Assembly (NCBI GenBank): GCA_014860355.1
Contig: JACZJV010000009.1
Span: forward strand, 1 to 64,000
Origin: Burkholderiales bacterium
Lineage (GTDB): Bacteria > Pseudomonadota > Gammaproteobacteria > Burkholderiales > SG8-39
Direction of reading: 5' to 3'
DNA: 64,000 nt
Shown: positions 24,444-32,949 of the stretch, in pieces
Numbering within the stretch: position 1 is the stretch's first letter
How the letters are laid out: every line of letters begins with the position of its first letter
Position numbers and translations under genes: made by a program
The notes under the pieces: generated by a model
The model's database searches: none
What the model was told of the DNA's origin: nothing
What the model saw: only the letters and a program-made list of their open reading frames with translations

Positions 24444-25415
24444 ATGGCAACGAGCCAAGGGACAATGCCGGATGCGGTGCTCCCAGCCAGCGGTGCCGGC
24501 TCCCCACCGCCAGCCGCAGCCGACCAGGCGGGCGTCCTGGTATTCCGGCAAGGCCCCGATTCGCCATCTCCAATCGACTACGACATCGCCGCGCAACGCG
24601 ACACCCCGGCGGCCCAAGCGGTGAGCGGTGACGCAAAAGTGGGGCAGCTCGCGGACGCCACGCCCGACACGATGACGTTGCACACCAGGGATGCGTTTCG
24701 CATGTTCACCGGTCGTCCCGCGGATGCCGATGCGGGCCTGGCGCCGATTCCCGGCGCAAGGCGATTTGCGGCGATCCTGAATTCCATCTGGCGCCTGTCG
24801 GCGAACGATAATCCGTACGCCGACTGGCTCCTGGTCCGGATGTACGCCGGTCTGGTCGCGATCCGCGCCCATCTGAGCCGCGCGGTCGCGCGCCAGCAGG
24901 CTGCGATCGATCTGCTCAAGGGCAAAGGCCTGGCGCTGTCCGTCATGGTTTCGCAAAGCCCGAAGCTTGTGGATCTCGGGTTTCGCAGCCCCTACGGCTA
25001 CGCCACCGCGGAGGCGATCGTCGAATTCGATTACTACGTACGCGTGATCAAGACGCTCATTCACAAGGATCGCATGAGCGACCAGCAGGGCAGGGCGGCG
25101 ATCCGCGAAGTCGGCCGCGAGATGCGCGCCTTGTTCCTTGGTCCGATCCGCTGGGAGCGGCAGCTCCTGCGCGAGGATCTGCGGCAATTGAGCCGCAGCG
25201 ATTTCCTCCCGGGGGCGGACGAGCTCGCGCGCGCGCGTGTGCGTGCCGCGGTCGCTCTGTTCGGTGAGTTGCCGCGAAGCATCTTTACCGGAGCAGAGGC
25301 GCCGCGCCATACGCGCCGTAGCCTGAAGCTCACCGATGCCGAATTGCAGCTACTGGAACAGGCGACGCTCAGCGCTGCCGTAGTGGCCGGGCAGCAGGAC
25401 ACGGAACTGCTGTGA
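24444..25415 (+). CDS. Integrating conjugative element protein, PFL_4669 (TIGR03761-like) family
   Basis: This 323-residue protein has an Ala/Pro-rich N-terminus and then DTMTLHTRDAFRMFTGR and NPYADWLLVRMYAGL, the marks I associate with the PFL_4669/TIGR03761 family found only in integrative conjugative elements. Function is not known. The ATG follows AGGAATTCGAT. It sits between the replication-like genes and ssb, in the usual order of the element class. Confidence 0.75.
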   Translation: MATSQGTMPDAVLPASGAGSPPPAAADQAGVLVFRQGPDSPSPIDYDIAAQRDTPAAQAVSGDAKVGQLADATPDTMTLHTRDAFRMFTGRPADADAGLAPIPGARRFAAILNSIWRLSANDNPYADWLLVRMYAGLVAIRAHLSRAVARQQAAIDLLKGKGLALSVMVSQSPKLVDLGFRSPYGYATAEAIVEFDYYVRVIKTLIHKDRMSDQQGRAAIREVGREMRALFLGPIRWERQLLREDLRQLSRSDFLPGADELARARVRAAVALFGELPRSIFTGAEAPRHTRRSLKLTDAELQLLEQATLSAAVVAGQQDTELL

Positions 25416-25460
25416 GCGCGCGGCGGAGGAGCATCGCATTTCAGCACCGTGGAAGCGCCC

Positions 25461-25487
25461 CGGGAAATGCGTTGCAACGGTTTCCCG
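25461..25487 (+). repeat. Nested hairpin upstream of ssb
   Basis: CGGGAAA pairs with TTTCCCG, with CGTT/AACG nested inside. It lies between the PFL_4669-type gene and ssb. No T-run follows. It may be a processing or leader structure. Confidence 0.4.
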
Positions 25488-25604
25488 TGGAACACCACGC
25501 AATAGCGCGGCGGGTCGGCGCGGCGATCGTGAAAGTGCATCGCGCGCATGGAGCAAGGCCGCTCGGCGTGTTTCAGTGAGTCATTCAACCAAACGGAGGT
25601 GTAT

Positions 25605-26000
25605 ATGCCCAATGCGTTTCGTGGTACCGGCAATGCAGCTGAGGTGCCGCTCTTGAAAACTGTCCTGGTCGGCGACGAGGAACGCCAGGTCGCCGAGCTT
25701 CGGGTGTACTTCGACGAGAAGCGCAAGGACGGCAACGGCGACCTGCAGCGGTCCGGCGGGTTCTGGCTCGACGTCAATGTCTGGGGCGATCGACATGCAG
25801 CCGAAGTTGCGCAGATCGTGAGAAAGGGCGCGCGTGTGCATGTCATCGGGCGGCTTGCCGAAAGCAAGTGGATTGTGACCGAGACCGGCGAGGAGCGCCG
25901 CGCCCTGTATCTGAACGCGGACCGTCTGTTCCTGAGCCTGACACGGCTGGCCGAGGCCAGGTTCGAGCCACGCCGGGAAAGCTCCGACGCACGGGCGTGA
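25605..26000 (+). CDS. ssb: Single-stranded DNA-binding protein
   Basis: This 131-residue OB-fold protein is shorter than chromosomal SSB (about 170) and lacks the acidic C-terminal tip. Recognisable parts are GFWLDVNVWGDRHAAEVAQIVRKGARVHVIGRL (the strand-helix-strand core) and SKWIVTETGEERRALYLNADRLFLSL. It fits the SSB encoded by elements of this class. The ATG follows GGAGG at six bases. Confidence 0.75.
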   Translation: MPNAFRGTGNAAEVPLLKTVLVGDEERQVAELRVYFDEKRKDGNGDLQRSGGFWLDVNVWGDRHAAEVAQIVRKGARVHVIGRLAESKWIVTETGEERRALYLNADRLFLSLTRLAEARFEPRRESSDARA

Positions 26001-26300
26001 GCTTGCGAGAGCGAGATGACGAGTCATTACCGATACCGGTGCGACGGAACCAAAGCCACGAGCGGTGGTCAATCGATTCGAATGGGCACTGCTCGATTTC
26101 AAGCCGCGTCCGGCGCGTCGAGCGCCCGCCGTACGAGTTCTACGTTGGCTGTGTCAGCCCGCATGATGCACGTTACGCATCGCCCTGGGGCAAGGGATAC
26201 GCAACTCCCGAACCCCGATGCTCGCAAGAGCGCCCTTAAACCGGTCAGATCTCCTGAGAACCGGTGGCCGCAAGGCCCGGAGGTAGGTGTTGCTTGTTTC
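26001..26300. other. Noncoding stretch between ssb and the DUF3577 gene
   Basis: I see no supported gene here. Short open frames have no protein-like character. The structured leader described next begins at its right end. Confidence 0.4.
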
Positions 26301-26357
26301 ATCCCAGTCGGGGAGTCCTATCCCCGCTTGGGATCTGGTCTCCCCATTTTTTTCTTG
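26301..26357 (+). promoter_or_regulatory. Structured leader RNA, copy 1
   Basis: Outer stem ATCCCA/TGGGAT encloses inner stem GGGGA/TCCCC. A second TCCCC at 26341 could compete for GGGGA, then a T-rich run, then the ribosome site of the DUF3577 gene. Copies 2 and 3 keep the plan while changing the stem bases. It is reminiscent of the published radC RNA motif, which occurs in front of such genes; I could not test it with a covariance model. Confidence 0.55.
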
Positions 26358-26373
26358 TGAAAAGGAGACCACC

Positions 26374-26814
26374 ATGTCCGAGCAATCTCAGACAACTAGT
26401 CAGTCGTCGTTCTTCAACCTGCACGTCGAAGGCGTCGGCTATCTCAATCGCGTGCGCACGGTAAAACCGAAGAAGGGGCAGGAGTTCCTCGCCTGCACCG
26501 TGGCCGCGATGCGAGGCAGCACCGATGACATCGCCTACACCAGGTTCGACTGCAGGGTGAGCGGCACCGAAGCCAGGAAGATCGTAAGCCTGCTGGAGCC
26601 CGAGGTCACGGCCGAGAAGACCGTGCTCATCGGCTTCAAGATCGCCGACATCTATCCCGAATTGTTCACCTTCGAAAAAGGCGACAAGAAGGGACAAGCC
26701 GGCGTGAGCATCAAGGGTCGTCTGCTCCGGGTCAAGTTCGCCAAGGTGAATGGCGAAGTGCTCGAGCTGCCGCAGCCGGCGCGCTCGAGCGATTCCGACA
26801 GCGTTCCAGCCTGA
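26374..26814 (+). CDS. DUF3577 (STY4534-like) protein of the conjugative element
   Basis: This 146-residue protein opens after a Ser/Gln-rich start with FFNLHVEGVGYLNRVRTVKPKKGQEFLACTVAAMRG and continues TRFDCRVSGTEARKIV, matching the STY4534/DUF3577 family that accompanies RadC and SSB in such elements. It has a predicted OB-like beta-rich fold and an SSB-like role is often assumed, without proof. The ATG follows AAGGAG. Confidence 0.75.
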   Translation: MSEQSQTTSQSSFFNLHVEGVGYLNRVRTVKPKKGQEFLACTVAAMRGSTDDIAYTRFDCRVSGTEARKIVSLLEPEVTAEKTVLIGFKIADIYPELFTFEKGDKKGQAGVSIKGRLLRVKFAKVNGEVLELPQPARSSDSDSVPA

Positions 26815-26842
26815 CTGCACGCGCCAGGCAGTAGTTCTTTCA

Positions 26843-26887
26843 CCCCCCGGGGGAGATCTCTCTCCCCGGGGGGAGGTGTTCCCCCCA
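26843..26887 (+). promoter_or_regulatory. Structured leader RNA, copy 2
   Basis: CCCCCCGGGGGAGA pairs with TCTCCCCGGGGGG, one base bulged, and a further TCCCCCC follows at 26880. This is the same plan as copies 1 and 3 in front of radC. The stem is extremely GC-rich and must fold in any transcript. Confidence 0.6.
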
Positions 26888-26907
26888 GTCGTGTAAAGGA
26901 GAACACC

Positions 26908-27501
26908 ATGAGTCAAAGCGTTGAAACCCTGTCGGATGCCGATCTGCTCGGCTTGGTGGTCGGGAACAAGACTGCTCTACGCATGCTTCAGGACGCGGGT
27001 GGCAGTCTCTCGGCGCTGTTGAACGAGTCCCAAGCGTCGAACGGTCTGCAGCCGAAGATGAGAACGAAGCTCCAGGTCGCCAAGGAACTGGTGCGGCGTT
27101 CATTGCTCGAAACCTTGCGCCAGCGGGATGTGCTGTCCTCGCCAGCCAGCGTGCGCGATTTCCTGCGCATGACGCTGACGGGGCGAGACTACGAGGTCTT
27201 TATGGTCTTATTCCTGGACGCTCAGAACCAGGTTATCGAGTCCGAGGAGATGTTTCGCGGCACGCTGACGCAAACCAGCGTGTATCCGCGGGAAGTCGTG
27301 AAGAGAAGTTTGTTCAACAACGCAGCGGCCGTGATCTTTGCGCACAATCACCCGTCCGGCGTCGCTGAACCGAGTCATGCGGACGAGTTGCTGACCCAGT
27401 CGCTGAAGCAGTCCTTGGCGCTGGTCGACGTGAGGGTGCTCGATCATTTTGTAATAGCTGGATCGGGTCTGGCGTCCTTCGCCGAAAGGGGACTCATCTG
27501 A
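26908..27501 (+). CDS. radC: RadC-like JAB-domain protein
   Basis: This 197-residue protein has the JAMM metal site HNHPSG at 146-151 followed by the Asp at 159 (SHADE), and upstream Glu residues at 113-114. The N-terminal helix-hairpin-helix part of chromosomal RadC (about 225 residues) is shortened. RadC-like proteins are regular members of conjugative elements and genomic islands; a recombination or anti-restriction role is unproven. The ATG follows AAAGGAG, after leader copy 2. Confidence 0.9.
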   Translation: MSQSVETLSDADLLGLVVGNKTALRMLQDAGGSLSALLNESQASNGLQPKMRTKLQVAKELVRRSLLETLRQRDVLSSPASVRDFLRMTLTGRDYEVFMVLFLDAQNQVIESEEMFRGTLTQTSVYPREVVKRSLFNNAAAVIFAHNHPSGVAEPSHADELLTQSLKQSLALVDVRVLDHFVIAGSGLASFAERGLI

Positions 27502-27503
27502 TA

Positions 27504-27574
27504 TGCGCGCTGCGGCGCGCGCAGTGCTATAGCCTTGTGCAGTACTACCTGAAGGGGGGATTCCCTTCAGGTAG
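27504..27574 (+). repeat. Two adjacent hairpins after radC
   Basis: TGCGCGC/GCGCGCA with a 4-base loop (27504-27521) is followed by CTACCTGAAGGG/CCCTTCAGGTAG with a 6-base loop (27545-27574). The second has perfect 12-bp arms. Neither is followed by a T-run. They may end or process the radC transcript. Confidence 0.55.
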
Positions 27575-27641
27575 CCCAGGTAGCCGGCGTGACGCGAGTC
27601 GCGCCGATAGTCCGGTCCGGAATCCTCCGGGCCGGTTCATT

Positions 27642-27697
27642 GACCCCGGCGGGGATGTCGCAGCCCCGCTTCGGGGTCTGCCGTCCCCGCATTTTCT
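27642..27697 (+). promoter_or_regulatory. Structured leader RNA, copy 3
   Basis: Outer stem GACCCCG/CGGGGTC encloses GGGG/CCCC. An extra TCCCC at 27684 and a T-rich stretch precede the DUF932 ribosome site. The layout is the same as copy 1 with compensatory base changes. Confidence 0.55.
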
Positions 27698-27710
27698 TGG
27701 AGTATTCATC

Positions 27711-28775
27711 ATGAAAAGCGGATGTTCACTCGTCAATCTGGCGCAGGAACTCGAGCGGCAGCTGGCCGGCAAGCAGGATCTGATCGTGCCTACGTCGCTC
27801 CTGCGATGTCAAACCGACGAGGCGGGCAGTTGCAGGATGATTGTTGAATCGAAGGACGGAGGCGGGGAGTACGGCATCACCAAGCTCGCACGCCGTCAAC
27901 TGGCCGACAAGTTGAAAATTCCGTTTGCGTATTTCGAACGCATGCGCTCGGAGCAACCGACCCTTCTCGACCGTAACGTGAACACGTGGCTGCAGACAGA
28001 GGATGACCGCAGGATGATACGTACGCTGGACGGGCAGGTGCGCGCGGTGCTGTCCGACCGCTATCGCCGCCTGGACAATTACGATCTGGCGGAAGCGGTC
28101 CTGCCGATGCTGCAACGGCTGGCCGATGCGCGCTTCGAGTCGGTCGAGCTGACCGAGACGAGGATGTACCTCAAGGTCGTCACGCCGCGCGTCGAGTTCG
28201 AAATTGCGCCGGGAGATGTAGTGCAGGCCGGTATCGTGGTCACGAACTCCGAAGTCGGTCACGGTACCCTGTCGGTGCAGCCTCTGGTGTATCGGCTGGT
28301 GTGCCGCAACGGGCTGATTGCGTCAGACCGCGCATTACGCAAGACGCACGTCGGCCGCGTTCTGCAATCGGAGGACGAGGCGACCACCGTTTTCAGGGAT
28401 GATACCCTGGCTGCGGATGACAAAGCCTTCTTCCTGAAGGTTCGGGACGTGGTCGAAGCGGCGGTGTCGGAAGCGACCTTCCGTCAGGTCGCGCAGAAGA
28501 TGCAGAAGACGCGCGACATCAAGCTCACCGGTAATCCTGTCAGGGCCGTCGAGGTGCTCGCCAACCGCTACACACTCAATGAGTCTGAACGTGCCGGCGT
28601 GCTGCGCCACCTCATCGTCGACGGCGATCTGTCAGCTTATGGCTTGGTTAACGCCGTGACGCATTGCTCGGATGATGTCGAAGATTACGACAGGGCGACG
28701 GAGTTCGAGGCGCTGGGCGGAAAGTTGATCGAACTGTCTTCGAGCGAATGGAAGGAAGTCGCGGAAGCGGCCTGA
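27711..28775 (+). CDS. DUF932-family protein of the conjugative element
   Basis: This 354-residue protein shows GITKLARRQLADKLKIPFAYFERM, VRAVLSDRYRRLDNYDLAEAVLPML and YRLVCRNGLIASD, typical of DUF932 proteins, phage- and plasmid-related and similar to phage LGT proteins; the biochemical role is unknown. The ATG at 27711 follows TTGGAG. The open frame upstream contains the structured leader and is not coding. It is the last gene of the element that can be recognised. Confidence 0.8.
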   Translation: MKSGCSLVNLAQELERQLAGKQDLIVPTSLLRCQTDEAGSCRMIVESKDGGGEYGITKLARRQLADKLKIPFAYFERMRSEQPTLLDRNVNTWLQTEDDRRMIRTLDGQVRAVLSDRYRRLDNYDLAEAVLPMLQRLADARFESVELTETRMYLKVVTPRVEFEIAPGDVVQAGIVVTNSEVGHGTLSVQPLVYRLVCRNGLIASDRALRKTHVGRVLQSEDEATTVFRDDTLAADDKAFFLKVRDVVEAAVSEATFRQVAQKMQKTRDIKLTGNPVRAVEVLANRYTLNESERAGVLRHLIVDGDLSAYGLVNAVTHCSDDVEDYDRATEFEALGGKLIELSSSEWKEVAEAA

Positions 28776-28841
28776 TCACTTCGACCGAGTTCCGTGATGG
28801 GGTTTCGGTGGCAGTTGACCTCCTGAGATCCGGGTCTATTT

Positions 28842-28868
28842 TTCGGTGCGGCCAACGGCCGCACCGAA
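28842..28868 (+). terminator. Strong hairpin, probable terminator of the element transcript
   Basis: TTCGGTGCGGCC pairs perfectly over 12 bp with GGCCGCACCGAA across a 3-base loop, followed by CCTTTCCTT. It lies 67 bases after the DUF932 stop. Confidence 0.65.
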
Positions 28869-29463
28869 CCTTTCCTTGGGCGCGCTACCATTCACTTCCG
28901 GGGACAAACACAGAAACTTTCGAGCGACTGGAATTGGATTGGAGTTCGCCTTATGCCGCTTTCGCATTGCGCTCGCGTTGTCCGTTGTTGGCGGCCGATT
29001 TCGGAGCCATCTTTTCTTATTCAGCCCTGCCGCATAAACCAGACGACCCGGTCGGGTTCGCCACGCAAGGTACAGCAAGGTCTCGCATGAAGTGATTGCG
29101 GCCACTCTCGTCTGCTGGGGGCAATTGAGTATCCTGCCAGATCGCGCTTGTCATCTATTCGCTAAAGTCACTGTTTGAATGGCTGCTTGACTCAGATATT
29201 TGCCGGATCGACTATGCGTACAGTTCGGCCAGAACGGCCATTGAAGGTATGCGGCGTGGGCGGCGGCTAAACTGCTACACATTGCTGCCGCTCGATGAGG
29301 CCAGGCGTAATATCGGGCGCGAATAATTCGAGTGGCGGCTCATCGAATACCGCTACTCACACTAGCGACGCTGAGCGGCCTTTGGTGGCAGCGATGACCG
29401 AACGGCAGCTTACGCCAGCAGCAGCCAGTCACCCACTTCCACCATCGCACGGATCGCACTAGA
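28869..29463. other. Noncoding, decayed stretch
   Basis: No intact gene is present. On the minus strand near 29279-29350 a short in-frame piece (FDEPPLELFAPDITPGL then a stop) looks like the end of some protein, but I cannot name it. It probably marks the degraded right part of the conjugative element. Confidence 0.4.
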
Positions 29464-31968
29464 CTACCCGGGGATGAGGTAGCCCCCTTCGCGGAACACC
29501 TTGAGGCAAGCGTCGGCGACCGCCGGGTCATAGATGGTGCCGCGACCGCGCTCGATCTCGGCGAGCGCCTTATCGATGCCCAGCCCTGGGCGGTAGGGCC
29601 GGTGCGTGGACATCGCCTCGATTACGTCGGCCACTGCCATGATGCGCGCCTCCAGCAGGATCGCCTCGCCCTTGAGACCCTGCGGATAGCCGCTGCCGTC
29701 CATGCGTTCGTGGTGTTGCAGCGCGACTAGGGCTACTGGCCAGGGAAACTCGACGTCTTTCAGTACATCGTAGCCACCCTCGGCATGGTTTTTTATCAAC
29801 TGGAACTCGATCGGGCTGAGTTTGCCCGGTTTCGAGAGTATCTCTGCCGGAATGGTGATCTTCCCAATATCGTGCAAATAGCCCGCAATCCGCAGCCCCT
29901 CCTGCCTACGTGCGTCGAAGTCGAGTTCGGCGCCGATGGCGACCGCGATCTCCGCCACCCTGCGCTGATGGCCGGCGGTGTAGGGGTCGCGCATCTCGCC
30001 CAAAGTTGTGGCCACCTGCACTGTGCTCATGAACGCGATTTCGAGTTGCGCCAGATGGCGTTGAATCTGTTCCTCGGCGCGCTTTTTCTCTGATATGTCC
30101 TGCAGCAGTCCGATGATTGCCGATCGGCCGCGGTAGGTGGCGCGCGAGCCGTGCAGGCCGACCTCGACGGTTGAGCCGTCCTTGCACAACGCGGTGAAAT
30201 TGTAGCTGAGGCTCCTTGAATCGCCCGCCAGCAACCGCAAATTATTTTCCGCTACCATAGCTCTATCTTTCTCTGCGACCAGTGATAGGGAATCGCGTCC
30301 GATCAATTCGTCAATGGAATCATAGCCGCGTATCTCGGCGAATCGTGGATTGACATAGGCGAATTTGCCATCCTGGATGATGTAAATGCCGGCGATCGAC
30401 TGCTCGACAAGGCCGCGGAACTGCTCTTCCGCAGCCCGCAGATTCTTGTCGGCATCCAGGCGCTCTGCCTCACGCGCGAAGTTGTCGAGCGCAAAGCTGA
30501 TGTCGACGGCCATTTCTTCTAGCAGCTTGCGCGCAGGTTCGTCGAATGCTCCGAACTCGCTGGCATACAGCGTGAGCACGCCTATGGCTACACTCTTTCG
30601 ACGCAGGGGCAGCGTCGCAGAGGCGCCGAAGCCAAAGCGTGCCCGTCGCTCGTGCCAAGGTGCCGTGATCGGTTCGTTCTGGAAATCTTGAAGCCAGACC
30701 GCGTGGTTTGTGCGGATGGCCGAGGCGGTTGGACCGTGCCCGAATGGACTGTCGGCGTCCACCGAGATTTCGACCCCACGCAGATACTCGTCGGCGCAAT
30801 CGCCAAAACTGGCGACGCGTCTGACCATCCGCGTGTCCGGATCGACGATGCCGATCCACGCCATTCTCATACCGCCGAACCACACTGCGATGCGGCAGAT
30901 TGTCTGGAACAACTGTTCCTCGTCGGCCGCGCGCACGATTGCCTGGTTGCACTCGCTCAATGCGGCGTAGAGATTGGTCAACCGCTGGATTCTCGCTTCG
31001 GCGGCTTTGCGTTCGGTAATATCGCGAATGATGCCGGTGAAATACCGGCCCTCTCCGACAGTCCACTCGGACAGCGAAAGTTCTATCGGGAATTCGGTTG
31101 CGTCCTTCCTTTGTCCCCTCAGCTCAACCGCTTTACCTATGACGCGTCGCTCACCCCCGGATTGCGCGCGCCGCATGCCCGCGCGATGCAGGTCCCTGAA
31201 GCGTTCCGGCATCAGCAGAGTCAGTGGTTGCCCAATGACATCCTTTCGCGCGTACCCGAAGAGGCGCTCGGCGCTTGGATTCCATTCGACTATGCGCCCG
31301 GCGCCGTCGCCGGTTACGAAGGCGTCCGAAGCCGAGGTTGCCACTGCGCTGTAGCGTTGTTCGCTTGCGCGCAGTTCTGTATTGAGACGAGCCCTTCTGT
31401 GGCTACCTGTCAGTAGACTGCCCAATAGCGCAACGCATACCGGATAGATGCCGATCACAGGCAAGGCCAGGCTGCTGATGGTTCTTTGAATGACCTCCCG
31501 TGGCAGCAGGAACATGCACAGAATCATGATGACATGCACCACAATACCAAACACGTACATCTCGACGAGTGGCAACTCCTTCGGCTCGCGCAAACGATAG
31601 TGCCGCCAGGCCAGGCCGACCATGCCGGAAGACAAGATAGTCGCGATGCCCATCAGCGCGCCTGCGCCACCAACATAGAGTCGATAACCACACGCGATTG
31701 CCATGGCGAGGAGCGTGGGTATGGCGCCGAAAAAGAGACCCGTCACCCCAAGGAGAATGGTGCGGGTATCGAAAATAATGCCAGCTTCCCATCTGACAGG
31801 GGTCAGCATGAGGCCGACGGCGATTCCGCCGATGACAAGGCCGGCAATTACTTCGTCCAGGACGGTGGAAGGTAATTGCTTCCCTCTGAAAACGACATCG
31901 TAGACGAGGCCGAGCGACAGGAGCAGGGCGGCATTTCCGATAAGACCAACGGTTAAGTCTTCTGTCAT
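29464..31968 (-). CDS. Membrane PAS-GAF-PAS-HD-GYP cyclic di-GMP phosphodiesterase
   Basis: This 834-residue sensor enzyme has a 5TM-LYT type membrane domain (about 1-190, GLIGNAALLLSLGLVYDVVF), a PAS domain (about 205-320), a GAF domain (about 330-490), a second PAS (about 510-630) and an HD-GYP domain (about 640-830). The catalytic signatures are complete: HDIGKITIPAEIL and HHERMDGSGYP. It should hydrolyse cyclic di-GMP in response to two or three input signals. The gene stands alone on the minus strand next to the end of the conjugative element; no partner is evident. Confidence 0.92.
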   Translation of the reverse strand: MTEDLTVGLIGNAALLLSLGLVYDVVFRGKQLPSTVLDEVIAGLVIGGIAVGLMLTPVRWEAGIIFDTRTILLGVTGLFFGAIPTLLAMAIACGYRLYVGGAGALMGIATILSSGMVGLAWRHYRLREPKELPLVEMYVFGIVVHVIMILCMFLLPREVIQRTISSLALPVIGIYPVCVALLGSLLTGSHRRARLNTELRASEQRYSAVATSASDAFVTGDGAGRIVEWNPSAERLFGYARKDVIGQPLTLLMPERFRDLHRAGMRRAQSGGERRVIGKAVELRGQRKDATEFPIELSLSEWTVGEGRYFTGIIRDITERKAAEARIQRLTNLYAALSECNQAIVRAADEEQLFQTICRIAVWFGGMRMAWIGIVDPDTRMVRRVASFGDCADEYLRGVEISVDADSPFGHGPTASAIRTNHAVWLQDFQNEPITAPWHERRARFGFGASATLPLRRKSVAIGVLTLYASEFGAFDEPARKLLEEMAVDISFALDNFAREAERLDADKNLRAAEEQFRGLVEQSIAGIYIIQDGKFAYVNPRFAEIRGYDSIDELIGRDSLSLVAEKDRAMVAENNLRLLAGDSRSLSYNFTALCKDGSTVEVGLHGSRATYRGRSAIIGLLQDISEKKRAEEQIQRHLAQLEIAFMSTVQVATTLGEMRDPYTAGHQRRVAEIAVAIGAELDFDARRQEGLRIAGYLHDIGKITIPAEILSKPGKLSPIEFQLIKNHAEGGYDVLKDVEFPWPVALVALQHHERMDGSGYPQGLKGEAILLEARIMAVADVIEAMSTHRPYRPGLGIDKALAEIERGRGTIYDPAVADACLKVFREGGYLIPG

Positions 31969-32949
31969 CGTTGAATCGTTATGCTCTCAGCATAGGTCTT
32001 ACGCGATGTGCCGATGCCCAGGAACACCAATGCTGGACAGCCGCTTACGTATGCACTTCCGCTGATGTTCCATAAGATTTTAATGGCAATATTTCTCAAT
32101 TGTCATCCTCGCAGCGGGCATGGTACTCCAATTCGAAATCTCCAATTTGCTCCGCCGAGCGAACGACATCGCTTTCAATATATTCTTGCGGACCCAGAAT
32201 GAGCGGCCCGGGGTTTACCGTGCTCTGCACCTAATGGCCAATTACCAGCAGACCAAAAAAGTCCGCCCCTCAGCGAAAACTCTTAAGACCGCAAAATGCG
32301 GAATCGAGTACGGTGAGGTTACGCTCAAGCGATTTCTTCCTCAAACGGGGTGCACCATCGGTACGACCGGGATATGTCAGTGCGTCACCGCCAACGACCG
32401 GATAGGGAAACGGGCACGGAGGGCCGCACCCGGCCGATCCGCGACCGGCAGGGCCGAGCTCCAGCACTCTGTACGGTGGCGGAGTCTTGGCTGACTCATG
32501 CAATCAAAATCAACCCGCGTATGGCAAGCGGCGGCGTGGGCGAGGAATTCCTGCGCCTATCTGCCGGCAATAGAGGTTCGAGCTATCGGTCTTGCGTGGT
32601 CGGCAGTCGCCCTCCACGCTGCGCCGCAGAACTCAGGCGATAGGACTCACACTGCCGCTATCTACGGCACCGATGGAAGAATGTTCGTGTACACGAGGCA
32701 TCAGCTTGCATTAGGAAATGCCATTTTGTTCAAGCCAGCGGCTTTGCGCAGCCAGAACTGCGTCGGCGCTTCGTCCAACGATGCTCTTGTATACGCCGGG
32801 CGCGGTGGCGCCTTCCAACGAAAGGGCGTTCAATCATTTTTAGTGATGACTCATCATCAATCATCGGTATTTGTTAATTACTCGCCGTTCACCGCATAGT
32901 AAAAAAAAGAAAACGGGCCCAGATCAAGCCCGAACGATGCGAGGAGGCA
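31969..32949. other. Long noncoding, probably decayed stretch
   Basis: About 980 bases without a supported gene. Codon bias is lost. On the minus strand at 32711-32830 there is a protein-like tail (APGVYKSIVGRSADAVL, WLEQNGIS, stop) with a stop immediately upstream, likely the 3' end of a lost gene that I cannot identify. A small hairpin (GGGC/GCCC near 32917-32935) precedes the CoA ligase ribosome site. Confidence 0.45.

Larger units (their letters stand above)
18362..28868 (+). mobile_element. Partial integrative conjugative element (regulation/partition/replication module)
   Basis: Thirteen genes on one strand follow the order known from PFGI-1/ICEclc-like elements: activator pair, parA, parB, DUF2857, winged-helix proteins, PFL_4669-type protein, ssb, DUF3577, radC and DUF932. 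No relaxase, coupling protein, type IV secretion genes, integrase or direct-repeat ends are seen. It is followed directly by an unrelated phosphodiesterase gene, so the element seems truncated at its right side. The exact borders are not determined; the coordinates run from the selU start to the terminator after DUF932. Confidence 0.7.

Noticed and set aside
26001-26360. 115-residue frame between ssb and DUF3577
   Set aside because: It ends within the structured leader, has no family likeness and no clear ribosome site.
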